Below are positions 1 through 7,368 of a DNA stretch of 64,000 nt, piece after piece. The position numbers and the translations under genes were made by a program. The stretch's first letter is position 1; each line of letters begins with the position of its first letter. Origin of the DNA: Spirochaetales bacterium (GTDB lineage Bacteria > Spirochaetota > Spirochaetia > SZUA-6 > DRHE01); NCBI GenBank assembly GCA_030604195.1, contig JAUVWI010000001.1:91807-155806 (forward strand). Reading direction: 5' to 3'. The notes under the pieces are model-generated. The model saw nothing but the letters and a program-made list of their open reading frames with translations, was not told where the DNA came from and ran no database searches.

Positions 1-7
1 AACAAAC

Positions 8-1018
8 CTAGCCCCCTTCAATAGCCCGTAGGGCCTTGCGTGTTTTCCGGTGGAGTGGTGAATCTTTAGCTTCCATAGATAAAATCTTCTTATAGAAACC
101 TGTTGCCCTATTTTTATCGCCTTTCCTGTCATAACAGTTACCCACAAAAAAGAGGGCATCACGAAGATCCGGATGTTTTGGATAGTTCTGTACCAGGCTG
201 GTAAAGGATTGTATACACTTATCATACTGCTCAAGATGAAAAAGACAGCGGCCAATCTCAAAATAAGCCCTGGCCACATACTCTTCATCCTGGCTATTAT
301 CTGCAATTATCTTGAATTCCCTGAATGCCTCCTGGTACTTCTGCTGACTGACCAGGCTGATCGCATTATAAAAAGCCTTTGCCACATCGGACATTTCCTT
401 TTTCTGCGCCGGTTTCTCAAAAGCCACTGCGTTACCTTCAGACACCGGCGCCTGTGGCGGCCCCTTTCCCTGGCCATATTTGGATAGACACTCTTCGGTC
501 AGCTCTATTTTTCTGGTAACATCATCTGCATAGGCGCCTGAGGGATAATAAACAAGATAGCGTTTATAGGCATAGAGAGCCTGGGAGTACCGCTTATTTT
601 TCATATAATATTCGCCGATTTTATATAAACCGGTTTCCGGTTTTACAGCAACTTCCGAGTATAAAAGATTCTGCACCCGCTTGTGAATTCGTCTGAGCTG
701 GTTGGAAAAAACCTTTAGCATTTTCAGTATGATCCGGGTATTCTGGGTAACCACCTGCTCAAATTCCGGTATGGAGAAAGCAATTACATTTGAATCCTGA
801 AGCACCAGGGCGGTTTCTTCCCTCGGGAATCTGCCCAGCGCTGATTTGACGCCGAAGAATTCCCCGGTTTTGATAGGGTCATGGATCTCCTGACCGGTTT
901 CGATATCCAGATAATTGAGACTCACCTTACCGGAATTCAAAATAAATATTTTATCGCTGCGATCGCCCTTAAAAAAGATTATCGAGTTTTCCTTATACCT
1001 TATTGCTTTGGGTGACAA
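8..1018 (-). CDS. CRP-like cyclic-nucleotide-binding domain protein with C-terminal TPRs
   Basis: The 336-residue protein begins with a cyclic-nucleotide-binding fold (about residues 5-115: beta-roll with GDRSDKIFILNSGKV and the GEFFGVKSAL segment that occupies the phosphate-binding-cassette position). No DNA-binding helix-turn-helix follows. Instead there are TPR-type helices from about residue 130, including YKIGEYYMKNKRYSQALYAY and two more units near 240-320. It is therefore probably a cytoplasmic ligand-sensing scaffold rather than a CRP transcription factor; this combination is familiar from spirochaete genomes. The PBC lacks the classical GE..L..R/TA pattern of cAMP binders, so the ligand is unknown. 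The stop codon (TAG on the minus strand) lies at the window edge, so the gene is complete. It follows the amidohydrolase gene on the same strand by 35 bp and may be cotranscribed with it. Confidence 0.8.
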   Translation of the reverse strand: MSPKAIRYKENSIIFFKGDRSDKIFILNSGKVSLNYLDIETGQEIHDPIKTGEFFGVKSALGRFPREETALVLQDSNVIAFSIPEFEQVVTQNTRIILKMLKVFSNQLRRIHKRVQNLLYSEVAVKPETGLYKIGEYYMKNKRYSQALYAYKRYLVYYPSGAYADDVTRKIELTEECLSKYGQGKGPPQAPVSEGNAVAFEKPAQKKEMSDVAKAFYNAISLVSQQKYQEAFREFKIIADNSQDEEYVARAYFEIGRCLFHLEQYDKCIQSFTSLVQNYPKHPDLRDALFFVGNCYDRKGDKNRATGFYKKILSMEAKDSPLHRKTRKALRAIEGG

Positions 1019-1053
1019 AGCCTTTCTCCTTGGTTGATAATACTTATATTACC

Positions 1054-2286
1054 CTAAACGTCAAAGGGCAAATAATCAAGAACCTTCTTAAAACCTACAG
1101 CTTTTCTTATTCCTGACAATAACGCAGCCGGATCACCCTTTACCAGCATCTCTCTGCCGCCAACCGAAAGTTGAGTATAATCACTACTCCCTGCAAAGAG
1201 TTCTTCATATTTCATCGATCCGTAGATCGCTCTACCTTCCTGAATAAGGAGCTCAATATCCTCCATTTCAGCATTTACCAGAGCTTCATAGGGATCATTA
1301 TCCCTGGGTTTAATCAGCAGCAGATCCGCAAGCTTACCCTCTTCTATAGAGCCGATCTTATCCTGCATTCTAAAGGCCGCAGCCGGGTTTGCGGTTACCA
1401 TCTGAACCAGAGTATGAGCCGGGAGATCCTCACCATACATCCGGCGGTAAATTTCCCTGGCAAAACGCATTTCTTCCAGCAGATTAACAGAACCGGTATG
1501 GGTTGAATCAGTTCCTAAACTAACCGGGATTCCTGCCCCCAGGATCTTTCTGATCTTGCAGGTCAGGTTAAACATAAACATATTGGAGGCCGGGCACCAG
1601 CCAACAGCTGCTCCTGCCTTCTTTGTTTTTTTGATGTCCTCATCGCTGAATCCTATGCAGTGAATCAGAATATCATAATCATCCAGGCAGTGAAGCTCCT
1701 TAAGGATCTCAATGCCCCTCTGGGACTCTTCGTCAAAACCTTCTTCCAGATGGGTTATAAAGGGATAATTATTCTTTACCGCCCTGGTGTGCTCTGCCTC
1801 AATACCTTCACCCCATTTAAGATCATAAGATGAACACTCATGGGCAAGGGTGTAATTTTGAATAACCCGAATGGGCAGCAAAGGAATAAACTCTTCATTA
1901 AATTCGTGGGGGAAATGATCATTCACCGTAACCACACCGGAAAAGAGATTCTTATAAGCCCCCAGAAAATAGCTCTGTTCAATTGTAATATTCGCCCTTT
2001 CTTTGTAAACCTCAGAGGATTTCAAATCATTATCCCAGGGCGCCCAGTTCAGATAATAATTGCCGGGTTTTGGACCGACCCTGGGAAGATAATCCCCCCG
2101 CAGATGATCATGAATATTGATCAGCGCCGGATAGAGAAATAAATCCCCGTCAGCAGAGCTGATATCAAACCTGGCCTTAGCTCCGATGGCCGCAATACGC
2201 TTTCGCTCGATCTTTAGACATTGATCATGATGCACCTTATCAGGTGTTATTAAAGTAATGTTGCTGAGAGAATACATATTCTGCAT
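1054..2286 (-). CDS. Amidohydrolase-family metal-dependent hydrolase (deaminase/chlorohydrolase-like)
   Basis: The 410-residue protein has the ordered metal-ligand motifs of the amidohydrolase superfamily: INIHDHL near residue 57 (usually HxH, here HDH), THLEEG near 178, HCIG near 209 and LGTDSTHTGS near 257, followed by the C-terminal composite sandwich strand (GSIEEGKLADLLLI). Known members deaminate or hydrolyse C-N bonds in nucleobases, nucleosides, S-adenosylhomocysteine and similar compounds; the substrate here cannot be deduced. Start is ATG at 2286 (a second Met is three codons in). It is divergent from the mla operon, with a 143-bp intergenic region between them. Confidence 0.8.
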   Translation of the reverse strand: MQNMYSLSNITLITPDKVHHDQCLKIERKRIAAIGAKARFDISSADGDLFLYPALINIHDHLRGDYLPRVGPKPGNYYLNWAPWDNDLKSSEVYKERANITIEQSYFLGAYKNLFSGVVTVNDHFPHEFNEEFIPLLPIRVIQNYTLAHECSSYDLKWGEGIEAEHTRAVKNNYPFITHLEEGFDEESQRGIEILKELHCLDDYDILIHCIGFSDEDIKKTKKAGAAVGWCPASNMFMFNLTCKIRKILGAGIPVSLGTDSTHTGSVNLLEEMRFAREIYRRMYGEDLPAHTLVQMVTANPAAAFRMQDKIGSIEEGKLADLLLIKPRDNDPYEALVNAEMEDIELLIQEGRAIYGSMKYEELFAGSSDYTQLSVGGREMLVKGDPAALLSGIRKAVGFKKVLDYLPFDV

Positions 2287-2418
2287 GAATATCCCTTTCC
2301 AATTAACGCTCTATTGTAAGAAGCTTATATCCCCATGTCAATCTCATTCTATTATCGGACACAAGAGCTATTTTTGTCAGGAATAAAATTATTGAAGTAA
2401 AAAGCGAATTATGCTATG

Positions 2419-2424
2419 TATAAT
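2419..2424 (+). promoter_or_regulatory. Candidate -10 box for the mla operon, five bases from the start codon
   Basis: A perfect TATAAT ends only five bases before the mlaE ATG at 2430. No good -35 box sits 16-18 bp upstream and there is no Shine-Dalgarno sequence before the ATG. If this -10 box is used, transcription would begin at or next to the start codon, giving a leaderless message. This is inference from sequence only. Confidence 0.4.
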
Positions 2425-2429
2425 AGAAT

Positions 2430-3206
2430 ATGGTTGCTCATTTAGGACGCTGGTTTAAAACAAAAGTAAAAAACTTCCTCTATGCCAGCGGTTTTCTGCT
2501 TACTCTGCTCAGGGAATCCGTTCTCTTCATCAAGCGCAGGCAGGTAGGTTTCAAGGTGCTGGTAATGCAAATTCTCTTTACCGCCGTGGAGGCTATAGGA
2601 ATAATCTCCCTGATATCACTCTCTCTGGGCGCGGTGATCATTGTTCAGGGTATTACCATATTGCCCAAGTTCGGCCAGGGCAACCTCATCTACACTATAT
2701 TGATCATCGTTATCACCCGTGAACTTGGTCCAATTCTAACTGCTTTTATCATTATCGCCCGCTCAGGTACGGCCATAGCCACTGAGCTGGGGAATATGGT
2801 GGTTTCTCATGAAATCGAGGCATACGTCTCTGTTGGGATCAATCCCTTCTCCTACCTGCTGGTGCCCCGCTTTTTAGGTGTGATTTTTTCCATGATGCTT
2901 TTAACTGTGTATTTTAACCTCTTTGGCTTATTCGGCTCCTATATAGTGACCCAATTTGTAAAACCCATTCAATTTCTAGAATACTTTCGATCTCTGCTCT
3001 CCACCATGCAGATAGTGGATATTATCTCTTCCATGATCAAAAGCATCGTATTCGGCATTATTATCGGTTTTATCGCAACCTACCAGGGATTCCAGGTTCA
3101 GGTAGCCTCTACTGAAATACCTCAGATCGCTATTAAGTCAGTGGGACAGGGTTTTGCTCTCTGTATTCTGGCTAATGCCCTGATAACCATGATATACTAT
3201 ATTTAA
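2430..3206 (+). CDS. mlaE: MlaE-family ABC transporter permease (lipid transport)
   Basis: The 258-residue protein is an MlaE/permease-type subunit: hydrophobic segments with the family pattern VEAIGIISLISLSLGAVIIV (about residues 46-65), the conserved ITRELGPILTAFIIIARSG cytoplasmic motif (about 93-111), and a GTAIATELGNM coupling segment, then a C-terminal membrane block. In Gram-negative bacteria this subunit forms the inner-membrane channel of the MCE/Mla phospholipid transporter. It is the first gene of a set with an ATPase (13 bp downstream) and an MCE-domain protein, so the assignment is supported by context. There is no visible Shine-Dalgarno before the ATG at 2430 (see the -10 box entry). 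Confidence 0.92.
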   Translation: MVAHLGRWFKTKVKNFLYASGFLLTLLRESVLFIKRRQVGFKVLVMQILFTAVEAIGIISLISLSLGAVIIVQGITILPKFGQGNLIYTILIIVITRELGPILTAFIIIARSGTAIATELGNMVVSHEIEAYVSVGINPFSYLLVPRFLGVIFSMMLLTVYFNLFGLFGSYIVTQFVKPIQFLEYFRSLLSTMQIVDIISSMIKSIVFGIIIGFIATYQGFQVQVASTEIPQIAIKSVGQGFALCILANALITMIYYI

Positions 3207-3219
3207 AGAAATTTGAACT

Positions 3220-4002
3220 ATGGAAGATATAATCAGGCTGGAGAAAATCAGCATCCTTTCCCAGAACTTCGAGGTGCTGCATAAGGTAAGCGTCCGCTTT
3301 CCGAGAGGCAAGAGCACCGTTATCATGGGTCCCTCAGGTTGTGGCAAAAGCACCCTGTTAAAAGTAGCAGCAGGAATAATGCTCCCTGACAGCGGCCATC
3401 TGTTCTGGGAAGATAAAAACCTCTTAAAACTCTCAGAGAAAAAAACAGCGGCTTTCCGCAAGAGTAATGGCTTTGTCTTCCAGGACGGCGCTCTCTGGTC
3501 CAATAAAAGCATGTTTGAAAACCTGGCTCTGCCGCTGCAGTTCTATTGCCGCGACTGGAGCCGCGCTGAAATAGAAGGCCGGGTCTTTTCTCTGCTCGAT
3601 ATTATGAACCTCTCCAGCCAGTCACACTTAAGACCGGCCCAGCTTTCCTACGGCGAGCGTAAACTGGTATCATTTCTACGTGCATTGGTTTTGAAACCAT
3701 CGATAATATTTATGGACGAACCTACCCTTTCCGTTGATCACGAAATGAGCGAGCGTATGTTTAAAATGATCAAGGAGCTGAAAGCGGAGGATTGCTCCAT
3801 AATCGCCGTCACTCACGATTCAAATTTGATCTCTCTGATTGCCGATTATCTGGTTATAGTAAAGAGCGGCTATGTAATCGAAGAGGGTGATTTTGAACAG
3901 GTACGCCGCTCCACCAATCCTGAAGTGTCCAAAATACTCTCTCAGGTCTTAAGTGAAGCAGCAACTTATGATCAGGATCTATTGAATCTTTTGAATGGCT
4001 GA
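3220..4002 (+). CDS. mlaF: MlaF-family ABC transporter ATP-binding protein
   Basis: The 260-residue ABC ATPase has Walker A GPSGCGKST (about residues 38-46), Q-loop FVFQDGALW, signature LSYGERK (a variant of LSGGQ), Walker B IIFMDEPT and the switch histidine in AVTHDS. It would energise MlaE at the cytoplasmic face for movement of phospholipid between inner and outer membranes. The gene starts with ATG 13 bp after mlaE and is followed by a 77-bp gap with two hairpins and an internal promoter before mlaD. The signature motif carries Y for the usual first G (LSYGE), seen by eye and otherwise unremarkable. Confidence 0.9.
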   Translation: MEDIIRLEKISILSQNFEVLHKVSVRFPRGKSTVIMGPSGCGKSTLLKVAAGIMLPDSGHLFWEDKNLLKLSEKKTAAFRKSNGFVFQDGALWSNKSMFENLALPLQFYCRDWSRAEIEGRVFSLLDIMNLSSQSHLRPAQLSYGERKLVSFLRALVLKPSIIFMDEPTLSVDHEMSERMFKMIKELKAEDCSIIAVTHDSNLISLIADYLVIVKSGYVIEEGDFEQVRRSTNPEVSKILSQVLSEAATYDQDLLNLLNG

Positions 4003-4009
4003 CTCAGGT

Positions 4010-4054
4010 GCAAATGCAACATTTGCTTGTGGCAATAAATTGTCACATTGACAA
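4010..4054 (+). other. Two small perfect hairpins between mlaF and mlaD
   Basis: GCAAATG (4010-4016) pairs with CATTTGC (4020-4026) around a CAA loop, and TTGTCA (4040-4045) pairs with TGACAA (4049-4054) around a CAT loop. There is no U-tract, so they are not intrinsic terminators. The second hairpin overlaps the -35 box of the promoter before mlaD, so it could be an operator, an mRNA processing/stability element, or chance. Confidence 0.35.
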
Positions 4055-4077
4055 GGCCTATGTTTTTCGGCTAGATT
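4048..4077 (+). promoter_or_regulatory. Internal promoter before mlaD
   Basis: Consensus TTGACA (4048-4053), an 18-bp spacer and TAGATT (4072-4077). Transcription would begin near 4084, only about five bases before the mlaD ATG at 4089. It could give the MCE protein and downstream envelope genes a level independent of mlaEF. Confidence 0.5.
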
Positions 4078-4088
4078 AGGTGAATAAA

Positions 4089-5102
4089 ATGAAATTTAGA
4101 ATTCGTTTTGCCGACCAGATTGTAGGGCTCTTTATTCTGCTGGCCATATTAGGGCTTGCCGGGATCCTGATACTAATCGGGGCAAACCAGCGCTGGTTTG
4201 CCAAGAACTATCACTTTTACAGCCGTTTTAATTCAGCCGCCAGCCTCAGTGTGGGGCAATCGATCAAACTTAAAGGCTTTGAGATCGGCAAGGTAAACAA
4301 GATATCCCTGACCCCGCAAAACCAGGTGGATATTGAGTTCTATATTTTTGATACCTATTACCAGAAGGTGCGCCCCAATTCAGTTCTGGAACTGGCTGTC
4401 AACCCCCTGGGCATAGGGGGGGGCTTAAGCTTTCACACCGGAAAGAATAATCTCTCCCCTTTAGAAGAACTCTCCTTTATCCCCTCCCTGGATCTTGAGC
4501 AGGGCAAGCAACTGGTTAAGAAAGATCTGGTTGATATGCCCAAGGGGCAGGATGAGATAGTTGCCATTATGAATAAGGTGGGGCCCATAATGGACGAGGT
4601 TTATACCGCTCTGGCATCCACCAACACCTTGATCACTTCGATTAATGATGCTGTTACCGGCCAGGGGGAAGGTCCGGTAGCTGAAATGCTCGCCCAGTTA
4701 ACGGTGACTACTACCAGAGTAAGTGAATCAATGTACAATGTGAAAGGTATATTGGCCAATATTGAGGATCTAACCGGTGAACCTACGGGACTGGTAACCC
4801 GGCTGCTCGATCCTAAAGGATCGCTGGCTACATTGCTTGATGATGATAATGTTGTCTTCAATCAAATCCTGATTGCTTTAGAGGAAGTAAATGCTATAAT
4901 CGCTCAACTCAACGATTTCACTAAATACATTAACTCCACCCAACCCCAGATATCGGGGCTGCTGGAAAAGAGCAAAGTGGCTCTAGATGAGGGCAAAGAC
5001 GTTCTGGAAGCCGTTAAGAATAACCCCCTGCTCCGTGGAGGAATTACTGAAAAGAGAGAGCAGCAAACCACTTTCCAAAGCTACCGTGATGAGGATTTTT
5101 AA
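4089..5102 (+). CDS. mlaD: MlaD-like MCE-domain lipid-binding protein
   Basis: The 337-residue protein has one N-terminal membrane anchor (about residues 12-32), an MCE domain (about 38-125; hallmarks FNSAASLSVGQSIKLKGFEIG and a beta-barrel continuing to LGIGGGLSFHTG) and a long helical C-terminus. MCE proteins form periplasmic rings that pass lipids from or to MlaE. A GTG three codons upstream (4080) is an alternative start, but AGGTGA at 4078-4083 is a suitably spaced Shine-Dalgarno for the ATG at 4089, which was chosen. A run of eight G at 4416-4423 lies inside the MCE domain (codons for I-G-G-G) and is a possible slippage site. The stop overlaps the next start (TAATG). Confidence 0.88.
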   Translation: MKFRIRFADQIVGLFILLAILGLAGILILIGANQRWFAKNYHFYSRFNSAASLSVGQSIKLKGFEIGKVNKISLTPQNQVDIEFYIFDTYYQKVRPNSVLELAVNPLGIGGGLSFHTGKNNLSPLEELSFIPSLDLEQGKQLVKKDLVDMPKGQDEIVAIMNKVGPIMDEVYTALASTNTLITSINDAVTGQGEGPVAEMLAQLTVTTTRVSESMYNVKGILANIEDLTGEPTGLVTRLLDPKGSLATLLDDDNVVFNQILIALEEVNAIIAQLNDFTKYINSTQPQISGLLEKSKVALDEGKDVLEAVKNNPLLRGGITEKREQQTTFQSYRDEDF

Positions 5103-6022
5103 TGGGTAGATTTGCCCGGGCCCTGCTGCTGATTTTACTCATTGTTTTTCTCTCCTGTTCTTCAGCACCTGAGGAGCAGGATGAAATTTCTAATGTCAGG
5201 AACCGCGCTGCGGAAAATACCGAGTTCGGTAATACCTATTTCAACCAGGCCAAGTATGACCAGGCCCTAAGTTTCTTCAATCTTGCTCTTACCGATAATA
5301 TTTCAGTGGATAATGAAGAGGGAATTGTTCAATCCTATAATTCTATCGGCAAGGTTCACCTGGCTACGGGCAGTATAGAGGCTGCGGAGAATAACTTCCG
5401 CCAGGCTCTCGGTTTAGCGGAAAAAGTCAAAAGCCCGGCTCTGATTTCCCAGAGCGCCAATAATATGGGCGAGGTTTTCCTGTTCCGGCTCGAACTGCAA
5501 AAGGCTCTGGAACTCTTCAAACAGGCCATTAAAGAGGGTGATCCGGAAAACCCTACTTCTGACTATGCTATTGTGCTGCATAACCTGGGCTCGGTCTATA
5601 AGAAACTGGGAGATCTTGAGAAGTCACTTAAATTATTTAACCAGGCCTTAGCCATAAATCTTAAGCTTAGAAGCTTTGAAGAGGTAGCCAGCAACTATTA
5701 CATGCTTGCTTCGCTTTACTCCAAAAAGGGCGACTATACCCGTGCCCTCTCCGAGGCAAATGAAGCATTGAAGTATGATAAACAGGTGGAGAACTCTCTT
5801 GGTATAGCCAAAGACCTTCAAGCATTGGGAATTATCAGCCTGAAAAATGGCCAGAATGAAAAAGCCTACGACTACTTTATTAAATCCTATATGGTCTTCC
5901 AGACCCTTTCTTTGAGCCGGCAAACCAACAAAGCCCTGCAGTATGTTATTGATACTGCCCTGCTGTTAGGCAGGAATGATGAGGCGCAAAGGTACCGCAA
6001 GCTTCTTGAGGATAGACAGTGA
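5102..6022 (+). CDS. TPR-repeat lipoprotein
   Basis: The 306-residue protein has a lipoprotein signal peptide ending in the lipobox FLSC (Cys about residue 20) followed by at least five TPR units (about residues 38-290; examples NTYFNQAKYDQALSFFNLAL and ASLYSKKGDYTRALSEANEA). It should be a lipid-anchored periplasmic protein-interaction scaffold. Its start codon overlaps the mlaD stop (TAATG), implying translational coupling, so it may be an accessory of the Mla machinery. That role is inferred from position only. Confidence 0.85.
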   Translation: MGRFARALLLILLIVFLSCSSAPEEQDEISNVRNRAAENTEFGNTYFNQAKYDQALSFFNLALTDNISVDNEEGIVQSYNSIGKVHLATGSIEAAENNFRQALGLAEKVKSPALISQSANNMGEVFLFRLELQKALELFKQAIKEGDPENPTSDYAIVLHNLGSVYKKLGDLEKSLKLFNQALAINLKLRSFEEVASNYYMLASLYSKKGDYTRALSEANEALKYDKQVENSLGIAKDLQALGIISLKNGQNEKAYDYFIKSYMVFQTLSLSRQTNKALQYVIDTALLLGRNDEAQRYRKLLEDRQ

Positions 6023-6459
6023 GGGACCGGCAATCCTTAAGCCAGGCAGCAGGTAAAATTTTCTCCGGTTATATTACCGCTCTTAAAGGAACCCTTATAA
6101 TGACGCTGCTGCTTCTGGCCAGCAGTATAACAGCTTTTATTTTAGTCTTTCCTCTATGGTTTCTGGCAAATTCGTACCGGGTACTCTACAATTACCTTGT
6201 AATATCAATTCTATGCCTGCTGCTGCTTGTTCTTTGTTTTCGCAGCCTGCTCCGTTCCAGCAAGCAATATGGCGGCTGGCTGCTTCTGGCAAAAAAAAAA
6301 TATCTGCCCAAAATGTTCAAAACGCTGGCTGTCCTGATCTTTCTGCTTTTACTTTACCTGGTTATTTTCATCTTTGCCAGGGGATGGTGGCCGGGCGGTA
6401 TTTTCCTGATCGCTCTCTTTCTTATTACCTTTGGTTACTATAAATTTGTCAGGAGATAA
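6019..6459 (+). CDS. Small four-helix membrane protein
   Basis: The 146-residue protein has four hydrophobic segments (about residues 24-50, 57-78, 101-120 and 124-141) with short basic loops. No family was recognised. Its GTG start overlaps the stop of the TPR lipoprotein (GTGA), so it belongs to the same translation-coupled chain. A run of ten A (6291-6300) encodes a Lys triplet in the loop LLAKKKYLPK; such tracts can cause polymerase slippage. It could be an inner-membrane partner of the lipoprotein or MCE protein. Confidence 0.7.
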   Translation: MRDRQSLSQAAGKIFSGYITALKGTLIMTLLLLASSITAFILVFPLWFLANSYRVLYNYLVISILCLLLLVLCFRSLLRSSKQYGGWLLLAKKKYLPKMFKTLAVLIFLLLLYLVIFIFARGWWPGGIFLIALFLITFGYYKFVRR

Positions 6460-6462
6460 AAA

Positions 6463-7368
6463 ATGGGATTCAGAGACCTGAAAACAAAGTGCCTGGCCGA
6501 CAGCAATTTCGAACCTAAAAGAATAGCCATTGCCCAGGCCGACGGCGAGGAACTCTTCTTAGCCCTGTCTGAAGCTCAAAAGCAAGGTTTGTGTACACCT
6601 CTCTTTATTGGTCAGCAAAATAGAATTGAGCAGCTTGCCCAAGAAAGCAACATAACCAACTTTGAAGTAATCCACAGCGAAACAGCTCAGAACGCTGCAG
6701 AAGAAGCGGTAAGAGCTATCAATGAAAAGAGGGCGGAGCTGATCATGAAAGGCACTGTGGCTACTTCCACCCTGATGAAAGCGGTACTGGCCGATAAGGG
6801 AGGTTTGCGCCGGGAGAACTTCCTCTCCCATGTAGCCCTCTTTGAAACCGGGGATGGCTCTTTTTTAGGGGTTACTGACGGCGGCTTAAACATTTCTCCG
6901 GACTTAAAAGCAAAAACGTCGATCCTGAATAACGCAGTAGCTCTCTTTCATACCCTGGGAATTGAAAAACCACGGGTTGCCGTGCTCTCAGCCGTTGAAG
7001 TTGTTAATCCGGATATTCCCTCTACAATGGAGGCAGCCGCCTTAGCGCAAATGGCCGAGAGGGGACAGATAAAGGGCGCCATTGTTGACGGCCCCCTGGC
7101 CCTGGATTTAGCGGTAAGCAGCAGGGCCTGCAGCCTGAAGGGTGTTAAAACCCCAATAGAGGGTAAAGCTGACATTCTCCTGGTTCCTGATCTGGTAAGC
7201 GGCAATATTCTGGGAAAATCCCTGATCCACCTGGCCGCCTTTGCCACAGGCGGCATAATTATGGGAGCCGCATGTCCGATAATACTTTTATCTCGGGCCG
7301 ATTCTGCTCAAGAAAGGCTGAATTCCATAATCCTGGGGGTAAATTACGTACAATATTCTGGTAATTAA
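6463..7368 (+). CDS. ptb: Phosphate butyryltransferase (phosphate acyltransferase family)
   Basis: The 301-residue protein matches the phosphate acetyl/butyryltransferase family along its length: an N-terminal segment RIAIAQADGEELFLAL, the glycine- and Asp-rich GDGSFLGVTDGGLNISPDL (about residues 126-145), VEVVNPDIPSTMEAAALAQM and the C-terminal LVPDLVSGNILGKSLIHLA. It converts butyryl-CoA (or a branched acyl-CoA) and phosphate to acyl phosphate. The length is typical of Ptb rather than Pta, and a butyrate kinase follows, which fixes the call. Start ATG 6463 has AGGAG about eight bases upstream. The end overlaps the apparent start of buk by about 26 bp. Confidence 0.9.
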   Translation: MGFRDLKTKCLADSNFEPKRIAIAQADGEELFLALSEAQKQGLCTPLFIGQQNRIEQLAQESNITNFEVIHSETAQNAAEEAVRAINEKRAELIMKGTVATSTLMKAVLADKGGLRRENFLSHVALFETGDGSFLGVTDGGLNISPDLKAKTSILNNAVALFHTLGIEKPRVAVLSAVEVVNPDIPSTMEAAALAQMAERGQIKGAIVDGPLALDLAVSSRACSLKGVKTPIEGKADILLVPDLVSGNILGKSLIHLAAFATGGIIMGAACPIILLSRADSAQERLNSIILGVNYVQYSGN

